58,846 nucleotides of DNA from the NCBI GenBank assembly GCA_050309765.1, contig JBNRMU010000058.1, forward strand, positions 1 through 58,846, given 5' to 3'. A program made the translations under genes and the position numbers. The notes beneath the pieces were generated by a model, which ran no database searches, had not been told where the DNA came from, and saw only the letters and a list, made by a program, of their open reading frames with translations. This DNA comes from CALWRM01 sp050309765. GTDB lineage: Bacteria > Bacillota > Clostridia > Christensenellales > UBA1750. Positions 1 to 6,960 of this stretch are shown here, piece by piece (position 1 is the stretch's first letter; each line of letters opens with the position of its first letter).

Positions 1-2
1 AC

Positions 3-254
3 GCCGAGCAGGGCATGGAAGTGGTGGATCTTGCCGTGCACAGCTGCACGTTCCTGGGCAGCAACGACGCCTATGTGCTGCGCTACACCGTGCTGGATGC
101 GCAAGGCGCGCCCGCGCAGAGCGTGGAGCATTATATCGTGGAGGCCGGCAACGGCGAGCAGTACCACTTCGTATACGTGTTCGAATCCGGCTACACGGAC
201 GTGGAGCGCGAGATGCTGTACAAAGCCTCGCAGACGGTGCGGTTCAACCGCTAA
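3..254 (+). CDS. C-terminal part of an unidentified protein (truncated by window edge)
   Basis: The reading frame is open from the first bases of the window to a TAA at 252-254, so this is the last ~83 residues of a gene that begins upstream. The visible part is soluble, with alternating hydrophobic and polar residues suggesting beta strands, and a tyrosine/phenylalanine-rich stretch (QYHFVYVFESGY). I do not recognise a family. The next gene, on the same strand, is a lipoprotein, so this may also be an envelope or secreted protein, but that is only inferred from position. The internal ATG at 15 is unlikely to be the true start because the frame stays open in front of it. Confidence 0.6.
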   Translation, partial: AEQGMEVVDLAVHSCTFLGSNDAYVLRYTVLDAQGAPAQSVEHYIVEAGNGEQYHFVYVFESGYTDVEREMLYKASQTVRFNR

Positions 255-285
255 GGCGCGCGATCCCGCCACAGGCGTATCTGCT

Positions 286-321
286 GAAAAAAACCGCCGG
301 CAATTCCCTTTGTCGGCGGTT
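286..321. terminator. Hairpin between the edge gene and the lipoprotein
   Basis: An 8-bp stem, AACCGCCG (292-299) with CGGCGGTT (314-321), is preceded by a run of A. On the + strand the bases after the stem are not a clear U-tract. On the - strand the A run gives a good T-tract. It may be a weak terminator for the gene ending at 254. Confidence 0.4.
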
Positions 322-355
322 CATCTATCATCAAAAAACAAGAGGTATCCAACAA

Positions 356-1015
356 ATGAAGAAAGCTATCGGTCTGATCCTGACGTTTGTTCTTCTGCTC
401 TTTCTGATGAGCGCCTGCGCCCAAAGCGGCAGCAGCGCGCCCGCGGCCCAGTCGCAGGCGAGCGCCGACGGTAAGGCGGCCATCGACTCGCTCAAGACCA
501 TCGGCGATGCGATGGCGCTAGGCGGCGACAATACGCAGTATGCCGCCTACGGCAACTGCTTTGTCTATGCCTTTGAGTTCAGCGGCGCCTATTATCGCCT
601 GATCGCCCTTATGCCCGAGGAAACCACGACGGCCATCTTTGACCTAGACTGGAGCGACGAGGACCACGACGAAAAGCTGGAAAAGCTGGTTGCGCCCCTT
701 GCCATCGACCACATGGACAACCTGAGCGAGAACATCCCCACCCAGGCGGAAATGGACGCGCTCATCGGCAAGACCGGCGAGGAGCTGATGGCAGACGGCT
801 GGACAAGCTGGGGCTGGAACCTGGACACCCTGGAGTTTCACATGGACCACGGCGGCTACAGCTTCCTCATCGTCTTTGACGGCAGTGTGGAGGATTACGA
901 TTCCTTCGACGAATACGAGGATATAAAGACCTGGACCGTCAAGTCCATCGAGTACGAGGGCATTGGCGACGCCACCGATATCGAGCTGGACGACGACGGC
1001 AATCCCGTTTACTAG
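356..1015 (+). CDS. Unidentified lipoprotein
   Basis: This 219-residue protein starts with a lipoprotein signal peptide: MKKA, a hydrophobic core, and a lipobox ending LMSAC, with Cys21 as the expected lipidated residue. After a short Ser/Ala/Gln-rich linker comes a domain with many acidic and aromatic residues and the segment GKTGEELMADGW, which resembles the helix found in small SmpA/BLIP-like lipoprotein repeats; that resemblance is weak. The mature protein is strongly acidic (FDLDWSDEDHDE; ELDDDGN at the end). An AGAGG-type ribosome site lies about 10 bases before the ATG. It probably sits on the outer face of the membrane. Its function is unknown. Confidence 0.8.
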   Translation: MKKAIGLILTFVLLLFLMSACAQSGSSAPAAQSQASADGKAAIDSLKTIGDAMALGGDNTQYAAYGNCFVYAFEFSGAYYRLIALMPEETTTAIFDLDWSDEDHDEKLEKLVAPLAIDHMDNLSENIPTQAEMDALIGKTGEELMADGWTSWGWNLDTLEFHMDHGGYSFLIVFDGSVEDYDSFDEYEDIKTWTVKSIEYEGIGDATDIELDDDGNPVY

Positions 1016-1046
1016 GGACGGGCGCCAAGGCTCCGCAAATACAATG

Positions 1047-1082
1047 AACGGCCGCAAAAGCTATGCTTTGCGGCCGTTTCTC
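1047..1082 (+). terminator. Rho-independent terminator of the lipoprotein gene
   Basis: A 12-13-bp stem beginning AACGGCCGCAAA (1047-) pairs with CTTTGCGGCCGTT (1066-1078) around a short loop, followed by TTCTCGTTTT. It lies between convergent genes and could serve both strands. Confidence 0.8.
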
Positions 1083-1099
1083 GTTTTGGGTCCTGCCTT

Positions 1100-1687
1100 T
1101 TACGGTGCGGGCTCTTCCTGCCGCACCACGGCGTAAACGTCCCTGCCCATTCTCCGCTTAAAATGGCTTAGCAGGCTAAGGTTCTTATCCCACTTCGCCT
1201 GGGGATAAAAGCCGTATCTGCGCCGAACGTCCTCCATGCGCGCTTGAATATCCACCACGCCTTCGCTGTCCGCCAGCGCGTCGCAAAGCTGGATCAGCCG
1301 GTCGTATTCGTCCATGTGCAGGGCGGAAAGCGCGTCGCGCAGCAGCTTTGATTCCTCCGGCGTTACGTCAAAGCGCCCCACATACTCCTCCAGCACGCCG
1401 TTGTTGAAGGAGTGCGAAAGACACACGCGCGCTGCCTCATCGTAACCAAGGGAGAGCATGTAGCGGTAGCCGTCCAGGACATGGCCCAAATGCCGCACGC
1501 CGAACCTGCGGCCGATATCGTGCAAAAGGCCGAGGATATAGGCCTTGTCCGCGTCCAGATCGGCGCAGTTGCTCGCGATGCGCTCCGCGCAGCGGGCTGC
1601 CACGCGGCTGTGCTCGCCCCAGGGGCCCGGGTTGCGGCTTTCCGCCTCCAGCAGCAACCGTTCCGCCTCCTCGCGGCTGGGCAGCAT
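1100..1687 (-). CDS. HD-domain protein (putative metal-dependent phosphohydrolase)
   Basis: The 195-residue protein has the HD signature: His26, the His56-Asp57 pair in LGLLHDIGRR, His92 and Asp136 as likely metal ligands, spread over an all-helical fold. Such domains hydrolyse nucleotides, cyclic nucleotides or other phosphoesters; the substrate cannot be read from the sequence. It is a free-standing single HD domain, like many small clostridial HDIG/HD proteins. The ATG is preceded by AAGGAGG at 1695-1701, a strong ribosome site, and by its own promoter. It is a single-gene transcription unit, convergent with the upstream lipoprotein gene. Confidence 0.85.
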   Translation of the reverse strand: MLPSREEAERLLLEAESRNPGPWGEHSRVAARCAERIASNCADLDADKAYILGLLHDIGRRFGVRHLGHVLDGYRYMLSLGYDEAARVCLSHSFNNGVLEEYVGRFDVTPEESKLLRDALSALHMDEYDRLIQLCDALADSEGVVDIQARMEDVRRRYGFYPQAKWDKNLSLLSHFKRRMGRDVYAVVRQEEPAP

Positions 1688-1725
1688 GCTCTCGTCCTCC
1701 TTTGCAAACGATTTTATGTCTTTTC

Positions 1726-1754
1726 AGTATAGTCGTCTGCTTCGTATGCGTCAA
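1726..1754 (-). promoter_or_regulatory. Sigma-A-type promoter for the HD-domain gene
   Basis: On the - strand TTGACG (1749-1754) and TATACT (1726-1731) are separated by exactly 17 bases. The site lies just downstream of the neighbouring lipoprotein gene's stop and about 40 bases before the HD gene ATG. Confidence 0.85.
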
Positions 1755-1764
1755 ACAGCGTGCC

Positions 1765-2142
1765 TTACACAAAGGGGATCGTGCCCAGCACTTCGCCCGT
1801 CTGCGCGTCCGCCGCACAGCGGACATTGTCGAAAAGGAGAAGGAGATCGTCCGCGTCCAGCGCGATATCCGCGGCTTCGGTCTTATTCGTCACCGCGCTC
1901 ATCCTTTCCTCACCCAGGCGGATCGCGCGGCGAAACTCACCTGTCTCGTAGCCAAGTGCCGCGGCGTAGGCCGCGCAAGTATCGATCACTTCCTGCGAAA
2001 CCGCGACCGAGGGCTCGCTTATAAAGTCATCCCCGCCGTCGCCCGTAAAGGGCCCGCCGTCCGCTGCCGGCGACGTCTGCGCCGCGCAGGCGGTAAGGAT
2101 GAGCACGACCGCCATCACAAATACAGGCGCTGCCTTCCTCAT
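1765..2142 (-). CDS. Small unidentified lipoprotein
   Basis: A 125-residue protein starting MRKAAPVF, with a signal peptide ending in LILTAC, a good lipobox. I chose the ATG at 2140-2142 because CCTCCTT at 2151-2157 gives an AAGGAGG ribosome site eight bases away; a longer frame from 2181 would put 13 charged residues before the signal peptide. After a Pro/Ala/Gly linker, the mature part holds two helices and the segment DALTGEVLG-like ADAQTGEVLGTIPFV at the C-terminus, reminiscent of PepSY-type propeptide domains (a beta strand plus a DxxTG motif). That match is suggestive only. Transcribed in the direction of the HD gene. Confidence 0.8.
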   Translation of the reverse strand: MRKAAPVFVMAVVLILTACAAQTSPAADGGPFTGDGGDDFISEPSVAVSQEVIDTCAAYAAALGYETGEFRRAIRLGEERMSAVTNKTEAADIALDADDLLLLFDNVRCAADAQTGEVLGTIPFV

Positions 2143-2210
2143 AGTGTATTCCTCCTTTTGCTCTTTACCCATAGACGGCAAGGCGGAACAAAAGGTTCCA
2201 AAGCAATACG

Positions 2211-2236
2211 AAAAGCGCCGCAGCTGCGGCGCTTTT
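2211..2236 (-). terminator. Terminator after pyrH
   Basis: A perfect 26-base palindrome, AAAAGCGCCGCAG and its complement, ends in TTTT on either strand. It sits 12 bases past the pyrH stop. Confidence 0.85.
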
Positions 2237-2247
2237 TGCGTTTTGTT

Positions 2248-2991
2248 CTATCTATGCGGCCCCACATAGGTGCCGACCCTTTCGCCGCACACGGCGCGGA
2301 TCAGGTTGTCGGGGTCCTTTAAGCCAAAGCAGAGGATGGGCATCTTATTGTCCATACAAAGGGTCAGGGCGGTGGAGTCCATCACGGTCAGGCCCCGCTC
2401 CAGCACCTCCATATAGGTGATGTCCGTCAGCTTCTTGGCGTCCTTGACGATACGCGGATCGGCGTCGTAGATGTAGTCGGTGTTCTTGGCCAGCAGCAGG
2501 GCCTGGGCGCCGATCTCGGTGGCACGCAGGGCGGCGGCGGTATCCGTGGTGAAAAACGGGCTGCCCGTGCCGCAGGCGAAGATGACCACGTTGCCCTTTT
2601 CCAGCTGATGCACGGCGCGGCGCTGGATGAAGGGTTCGGCGATCTGGCGCATCTCGATGGCGGTCTGCACGCGCACCTCCACATCCTTGCCGTTTTCCAG
2701 CGCGCCGCGGCCCAGGCGCTCCACAGCGTCCTGAATGGCCAGGGCGTTGATGACCGTGGCCAGCATGCCCATATAATCGGCGGTGACGCGATTCATATCG
2801 CTGGAAGCGCCCTCGCGGCCGCGCCAGATGTTGCCCGCGCCCACGACCAGCGCCACCTGCACGCCCATCTTGGCCAGGGCAATGACGCGGGAAGCCACGG
2901 ACTCGATGGTGGCGGGTTCAAAGCCCTTGCCGTCCTTGCCCAAGGCCTCGCCGGAAAGCTTGATGAGTACTCGTTTGTACGCAGGTTTCAT
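2248..2991 (-). CDS. pyrH: UMP kinase
   Basis: UMP kinase phosphorylates UMP to UDP with ATP, the step between de novo UMP synthesis and UTP/CTP. The 247-residue product has the amino-acid-kinase fold: KLSGEAL near residues 11-17, VVGAGNIWRG near 54-63, the acceptor/UTP-sensing region ACGTGSPFFTTDTAA, and NTDYIYDADPR near the C-terminal half. I start at the ATG at 2989-2991 because AAGGAG at 3003-3008 is well placed; the upstream ATG at 3010 lacks a site. It lies after tsf as in the common rpsB-tsf-pyrH order, but a terminator separates it from tsf. The frr gene that usually follows is missing here. Confidence 0.97.
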   Translation of the reverse strand: MKPAYKRVLIKLSGEALGKDGKGFEPATIESVASRVIALAKMGVQVALVVGAGNIWRGREGASSDMNRVTADYMGMLATVINALAIQDAVERLGRGALENGKDVEVRVQTAIEMRQIAEPFIQRRAVHQLEKGNVVIFACGTGSPFFTTDTAAALRATEIGAQALLLAKNTDYIYDADPRIVKDAKKLTDITYMEVLERGLTVMDSTALTLCMDNKMPILCFGLKDPDNLIRAVCGERVGTYVGPHR

Positions 2992-3032
2992 GGCGACAAC
3001 TGCTCCTTCCATGCACGTGTCCCTACTTTCGC

Positions 3033-3070
3033 AAAAAAGGGGCTGTGAAAACGGGATTCACAGCCCCTTT
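3033..3070 (-). terminator. Terminator between tsf and pyrH
   Basis: A 14-bp stem, AAAGGGGCTGTGAA (3036-3049) with its complement at 3057-3070, is followed on the - strand by a T run. It would end or attenuate transcription before pyrH. Confidence 0.85.
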
Positions 3071-3082
3071 TTGTATTTTTAC

Positions 3083-3736
3083 TTAGGCCTTGGCAGTCTG
3101 GGCTGCCACTTCCTCGGCGAAGTTGTCCTGGCGCTTTTCCAGGCCCTCGCCCATCTCATAGCGCACGAAGCGGCGGATCTTGACGTTCTCGCCGGTCTTC
3201 TGGATGCGGTCGGTCACATACTGGGCAATGGTCATATCGGTGTCCTTAACGAACTGCTGGTCCAGCAGGCAGTTGTCCTTATAGAACTTTTCCACGCGGC
3301 CCTCGACCATGCGCTCGATGATCTTTTCGGGCTTGCCTTCGTTGCGGGCCTGGGCGCGCAGGATCTCGCGCTCCTTCTCCAGCACCTCGGCGGGAACCTC
3401 TTCGCGGGACAGATAAGCGGGATTGGCGGCGGCGATGTGCATGGCCACGTCGCGCACAAAGGACTTGAACTCCGGGGTCTTGGCCACGAAGTCGGTCTCG
3501 CAGTTGACTTCGACCATAACGCCGATCTTGCCGCCCATGTGGATGTAGCTTTCCACAATGCCTTCGGCAGCGATGCGGCTGCCCTTCTTGGCGGCGGAGG
3601 CGATGCCCTTTTCGCGCAGGATCTCAACGGCGCGGTCCATATTGCCATCGGCCTCGGTGAGGGCCTTTTTGCAGTCCATCATGCCGACACCGGTCATCTC
3701 GCGAAGGGTCTTGACGTCGCTAGCGGAAATTGCCAT
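3083..3736 (-). CDS. tsf: Elongation factor Ts
   Basis: EF-Ts exchanges GDP for GTP on EF-Tu in the cytoplasm. The 217-residue protein is the short form, as in thermophiles and several Clostridia, against ~283 in E. coli. Visible signatures are the N-terminal UBA-like domain with MTGVGMMDCKKAL (residues 14-26) and TDFVAKTPEF (81-90), which inserts into EF-Tu. Only one full core subdomain seems present, followed by a helical tail ending EEVAAQTAKA. It lies 47 bases after rpsB and is probably co-transcribed from the rpsB promoter. The start has an AGGTATATTCC-type Shine-Dalgarno region. Confidence 0.97.
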   Translation of the reverse strand: MAISASDVKTLREMTGVGMMDCKKALTEADGNMDRAVEILREKGIASAAKKGSRIAAEGIVESYIHMGGKIGVMVEVNCETDFVAKTPEFKSFVRDVAMHIAAANPAYLSREEVPAEVLEKEREILRAQARNEGKPEKIIERMVEGRVEKFYKDNCLLDQQFVKDTDMTIAQYVTDRIQKTGENVKIRRFVRYEMGEGLEKRQDNFAEEVAAQTAKA

Positions 3737-3783
3737 AGGAATATACCTCCAAACTGTGGTGAAAATGCGGGAAACTTCTTAAA

Positions 3784-4566
3784 TTATTCGCTGACCTCGG
3801 GGGCGGCGGCCTCTTCGGCGGCGGGCGCTTCCGCGGCGGCCTCGACGGCGGGCTGGGCCTCAGATGCGGGCTCCTCGGTATCCTCGCCCTGGTGGCCTTC
3901 CAGGATGGCGTCGGCCATCTTGCCGGCGATCAGCTTCACGGCGCGGATGGCGTCGTCGTTGCCGGGGATGACATAATCGATCTCATCGGGGTCGCAGTTG
4001 GTATCCACGATGGCCACGATGGGGATATTTAGGGCGCGGGCTTCCTGCACGGCGATGCGCTCCTTGCGGGGATCGACGATGAACAGGGCGCCGGGCAGGG
4101 CCTTCATCTCGCGGATGCCGCCCAGGTTGGCGCGCAGCTTGTCGCGCTCCAGGGTGAGCTTGGCGACTTCCTTCTTGGGCAGCACGTCAAACTGGCCGTC
4201 GGCCTCCATCTTATCGATCTGGTTGAGGCGGGCGATACGGGTCTTGATGGTGCGGAAGTTGGTGAGCATGCCGCCCAGCCAGCGGTTGTTGACAAAGAAC
4301 ATGCCGCAGCGCTTGGCTTCCTGCTCCACGGATTCCTGGGCCTGCTTCTTGGTGCCCACGAACAGAACGCTCTTGCCCTCCAGGGCCAGGTCGCGGATGA
4401 ACATGTAGGCCTCATCGATCTTGCGGACAGTCTTCTGCAGGTCGATGATGTAGATGCCGTTGCGCTCTGTGAAGATGTAGGGCGCCATCTTGGGGTTCCA
4501 GCGGCGGGTCTGATGACCGAAGTGCACGCCGGCTTCCAGAAGCTGTTTCATGGAAATAACTGCCAT
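3784..4566 (-). CDS. rpsB: 30S ribosomal protein S2
   Basis: S2 binds the 30S body near S1/S5 and is needed for mRNA binding. The 260-residue protein begins MAVISMKQLLEAGVHFGHQTRRWNPK, the highly conserved S2 N-terminus (conserved GVHFGHQ...RWNPKM), and has NNRWLGGMLTNF and PGNDDAIRAVKL. AAGGAGGG at 4577-4584 fixes the ATG at 4564-4566; a longer frame reaching 4734 runs through the leader. The C-terminus carries an Ala/Glu/Pro-rich acidic tail of about 35 residues beyond the usual end. First gene of rpsB-tsf, with a consensus-like promoter 115 bases upstream. Confidence 0.97.
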   Translation of the reverse strand: MAVISMKQLLEAGVHFGHQTRRWNPKMAPYIFTERNGIYIIDLQKTVRKIDEAYMFIRDLALEGKSVLFVGTKKQAQESVEQEAKRCGMFFVNNRWLGGMLTNFRTIKTRIARLNQIDKMEADGQFDVLPKKEVAKLTLERDKLRANLGGIREMKALPGALFIVDPRKERIAVQEARALNIPIVAIVDTNCDPDEIDYVIPGNDDAIRAVKLIAGKMADAILEGHQGEDTEEPASEAQPAVEAAAEAPAAEEAAAPEVSE

Positions 4567-4680
4567 TTGGGGATTCCCTCCTTGTTGATCCTCCCCCTGC
4601 GCGAGGTGTTTTACAAAGACCAGCGGATATCCGCCACAAGCTTTGCAGCACGCAGAGGTGTGTATTTCACACTGACGAAT

Positions 4681-4709
4681 AGTATACCACGCCAATTTGC
4701 CCACCGCAA
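4681..4709 (-). promoter_or_regulatory. Sigma-A-type promoter and start of the rpsB leader
   Basis: TTGCGG (4704-4709) and TATACT (4681-4686) are 17 bases apart on the - strand. Transcription from here gives a leader of about 105 bases before rpsB. The leader has two small inverted repeats (GTGTG...CACAC near 4659-4675, and the palindrome GCGGATATCCGC near 4622-4634), which could be an S2 feedback site; this is not shown by the sequence alone. Confidence 0.85.
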
Positions 4710-4804
4710 GGATTTTTTGCCGCGTTTGCGCCACTTTTTACAAAAGCGGAAGGGCTTTGCGGCAAAACGCGGGCAAAGGCCGCCGCGCGCCGGCACCGAT
4801 CGGC

Positions 4805-4834
4805 AAAATTTAAGGGGGCCTTGCCGGCCCCCTT
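4805..4834 (-). terminator. Terminator after the radical SAM gene
   Basis: A 9-bp stem, AAGGGGGCC (4812-4820) and GGCCCCCTT (4826-4834), loop TTGCC, followed on the - strand by TTAAATTTTG. It is six bases past the stop at 4841. Confidence 0.8.
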
Positions 4835-4840
4835 CTTTGC

Positions 4841-5995
4841 CTACGCGTCTTCTTTCAGTCTGCGCATGATCTCATCGGGCTTGATCCCCCTGCGGCTGAG
4901 CTGCATCACGCGCTTCATCGGCGCTTCGGCATGCGCAAAAAACATCCGCAGCCCCTCGCAAAGATAATACTGGCCCTCTTCGCCGTCCTGCGAAACGCCG
5001 AACCTGTCCTTGAGGCAGCCGCCTCCGCATACGTTCAGCCAGCGGCACGCGCGGCACTGTGCGGTCAGACGGGTTTGTTTCTGGTTGCCGAAGTCGATCT
5101 GGCGCACATCGTTTGCCAGCTGCGCAAGGGTATCGGTCCGGATGCTTCCCAGCCGATGCTCGGCGTCCACAAAATGGTCGCAGGAATAGACGCTGCCATC
5201 CTCCTCCACCACCAGCACGCGGCCGCAGGTCTGCGCCATCCAGCACAGTACCGTCCCGCCGCCCGCCCAGACAGAGGCCGTCTCGGCAAAAAGCTGCACG
5301 TCCATCCTGCCTAGATCGTTCCTAATCCATTCGTCAAACACCCGGCACAGGAACTCGCCGTATGCCTTGGGCGATACCGACTCCGGCGTAAAGCCGCCGT
5401 CCGGCCGCCGCACCACGACGGGGATGAACTGCGCCCAGCCCGTCCCCAGGTCCCTGAGCCCGCGATACACCTCCAGCGGCATCGCCGCCGAATCGCTCGT
5501 CACCGTGCACAAAAGATCGGGAAGTATGCCCGCCTTTTTCAGCAACTCCGCCACCCGCACCACGCGCTCGTAGGTACCGCTGCCCGCCCGGTCATGGCGG
5601 TTCTTGTCGTGCACCAGCTGGCACCCGTCCACGCTCAGGCCCACATCGAAACGGTTGGCCTTCAAAAAAGCGCACCACTTTTCGTTGAGCATAAGGCCGT
5701 TGGTCTGCAGGTTGTTCCACACTTCCCAGCCTTTGGGCAGGTGCCTGCCTTGCAGGCGGACAACATTCTTATAAAAATCCAGCCCCGCAATGGTCGGTTC
5801 GCCGCCGTGCCACGTAAAGGATACCACCGGCCCGGGGCTGCTCCTGATCGTCTGCACGATCAGCCGCTCCAGCACCGGTGCGCTCATCACGCCGCCGTCG
5901 TTTTCTTTTTGCAGATAGTAGCAGTAGCTGCAGTTCATGTTGCAGCGCGACCCCACGGGCTTTGCAATGACGGCAAACGGCTTGTTCCCTGCCAT
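4841..5995 (-). CDS. Anaerobic sulfatase-maturase-like radical SAM/SPASM protein
   Basis: The 384-residue protein has the radical SAM cluster Cys18-x3-Cys22-x2-Cys25 (CNMNCSYC), the maturase hallmark FTWHGGEP (HGGEP at 63-67), LQTNG, and a C-terminal SPASM region with CWMAQTCGRVLVVEEDG, YSCDHFVD and CRACRWLNVCGGGC. In this family the enzyme oxidises a Cys or Ser of a target sulfatase to formylglycine without oxygen. No sulfatase gene is in the window, so the true target (a distant sulfatase or a peptide) is open. It overlaps no neighbour and lies nine bases after the hydrolase gene, so the two are probably co-transcribed. Confidence 0.88.
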   Translation of the reverse strand: MAGNKPFAVIAKPVGSRCNMNCSYCYYLQKENDGGVMSAPVLERLIVQTIRSSPGPVVSFTWHGGEPTIAGLDFYKNVVRLQGRHLPKGWEVWNNLQTNGLMLNEKWCAFLKANRFDVGLSVDGCQLVHDKNRHDRAGSGTYERVVRVAELLKKAGILPDLLCTVTSDSAAMPLEVYRGLRDLGTGWAQFIPVVVRRPDGGFTPESVSPKAYGEFLCRVFDEWIRNDLGRMDVQLFAETASVWAGGGTVLCWMAQTCGRVLVVEEDGSVYSCDHFVDAEHRLGSIRTDTLAQLANDVRQIDFGNQKQTRLTAQCRACRWLNVCGGGCLKDRFGVSQDGEEGQYYLCEGLRMFFAHAEAPMKRVMQLSRRGIKPDEIMRRLKEDA

Positions 5996-6004
5996 CTCAA
6001 CTCA

Positions 6005-6772
6005 TCATTCCTTTAGGTGCCTGTCCAGGAAGGCCAGGCATTTGTTGAACGAATCCATCGCCTGTTCCTGCCGGTACATGGGCTTATCATAGTACCATAT
6101 GCCGTGCCCGGCGCCATCGTAACGGTAGAATTCGTAGTCCTTTCCCAGCTCCTTGAGCACCGCCTCGAGCTTATCCACATCCTCGGCGGTCGGGTTTCTG
6201 TCCTCGTTTCCGAAGATGCCAAGCAGCGGACAGCTTAGCTTAGGCGCGTAAGCGATCGGCTCCACCGGGCGCGCGGGGGTCAGGTCCTCCGGCCTGCATA
6301 CCACGCCGCCGCCCCAGCAGTCCACCGCGGCGTCCACGCCGTCCAGCTGGCAGGCAGCCAGGAAGGTATGCCTTCCGCCGGAGCACATGCCGATCACGCC
6401 CGCCTTTCCGTTGCCGTGTGCCTGGTTGCGCAGGAAGCTGAGCGCCCCCTTCGTGTCGCCCATGACGCAGTCGTCCGGTACGCCGCCCGCTTCGCGGGCC
6501 CTTGCGCTGACCTCGGCAGGGGTCCCGTGGCCGAATCGCTCATAGATGTTGGGGCACAGCACGCTGTAGCCGTGCTGGGTGAATCTTCTCGCCGCCTCGC
6601 GGCAGTACTCATCCCAGCCCGGCATGTGGGGAATGAGCACCAGGCCCGGATAGGGGCCCGCGCCCAACGGACGCGAATAATACGCGCGGACGGCGTCGCC
6701 GTTGAACCCGGAAATCACGACGGTCTCGGCGATCATGCCTTCGTATTCGCCAGTGTTCAGACTGTTCCACAT
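6005..6772 (-). CDS. Dienelactone-hydrolase-family alpha/beta hydrolase
   Basis: A 255-residue cytoplasmic alpha/beta hydrolase. The nucleophile elbow is G-M-C-S-G-G, with Cys as expected for dienelactone hydrolases; the likely Asp (GNEDRNP) and His (GAGHGIW) complete a Cys-Asp-His triad. Numbering from the ATG used here, these are about Cys130, Asp191 and His223. The protein would cleave a lactone, ester or similar carbonyl compound; the substrate is unknown. Two in-frame ATGs exist: GGAGGG at 6779-6784 directly abuts the one at 6778, so the ATG at 6770-6772 is preferred. Its promoter is back to back with that of the oxidoreductase. Confidence 0.85.
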   Translation of the reverse strand: MWNSLNTGEYEGMIAETVVISGFNGDAVRAYYSRPLGAGPYPGLVLIPHMPGWDEYCREAARRFTQHGYSVLCPNIYERFGHGTPAEVSARAREAGGVPDDCVMGDTKGALSFLRNQAHGNGKAGVIGMCSGGRHTFLAACQLDGVDAAVDCWGGGVVCRPEDLTPARPVEPIAYAPKLSCPLLGIFGNEDRNPTAEDVDKLEAVLKELGKDYEFYRYDGAGHGIWYYDKPMYRQEQAMDSFNKCLAFLDRHLKE

Positions 6773-6821
6773 GTTCATCCCTCCGTTATTGTTTTTGCTT
6801 TTTCACCAGTTACTTATCTAC

Positions 6822-6850
6822 ATCTTACCACAACGGTGCTCCCTTTACAA
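6822..6850 (-). promoter_or_regulatory. Promoter for the hydrolase/radical SAM unit
   Basis: TTGTAA (6845-6850) and TAAGAT (6822-6827), 17-base spacer, - strand. Its -35 lies only 14 bases from the -35 of the divergent promoter. Confidence 0.75.
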
Positions 6851-6864
6851 TTTGGCAGTGCTCG

Positions 6865-6893
6865 TTGACAGGAATACTCGGCAGGGCTATCAT
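6865..6893 (+). promoter_or_regulatory. Promoter for the Gfo/Idh/MocA oxidoreductase
   Basis: A perfect -35 TTGACA (6865-6870) and TATCAT (6888-6893) with a 17-base spacer, 67 bases before the ATG. Confidence 0.85.
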
Positions 6894-6960
6894 TATGGCA
6901 ACATGGATGGATTTTTCCGATGCCAAAGCGCACAAAAACGTCGATCGATGGAGGGGTCTT

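Noticed and set aside
2783..3976. Long + strand ORFs opposite pyrH, tsf and rpsB
   Set aside because: Antisense shadows created by GC-rich codon use; no ribosome site, and the - strand genes are clear housekeeping genes.
4567..4734. N-terminal extension of S2 by 56 residues
   Set aside because: It runs through the promoter region and leader, and AAGGAGGG fixes the ATG at 4566.
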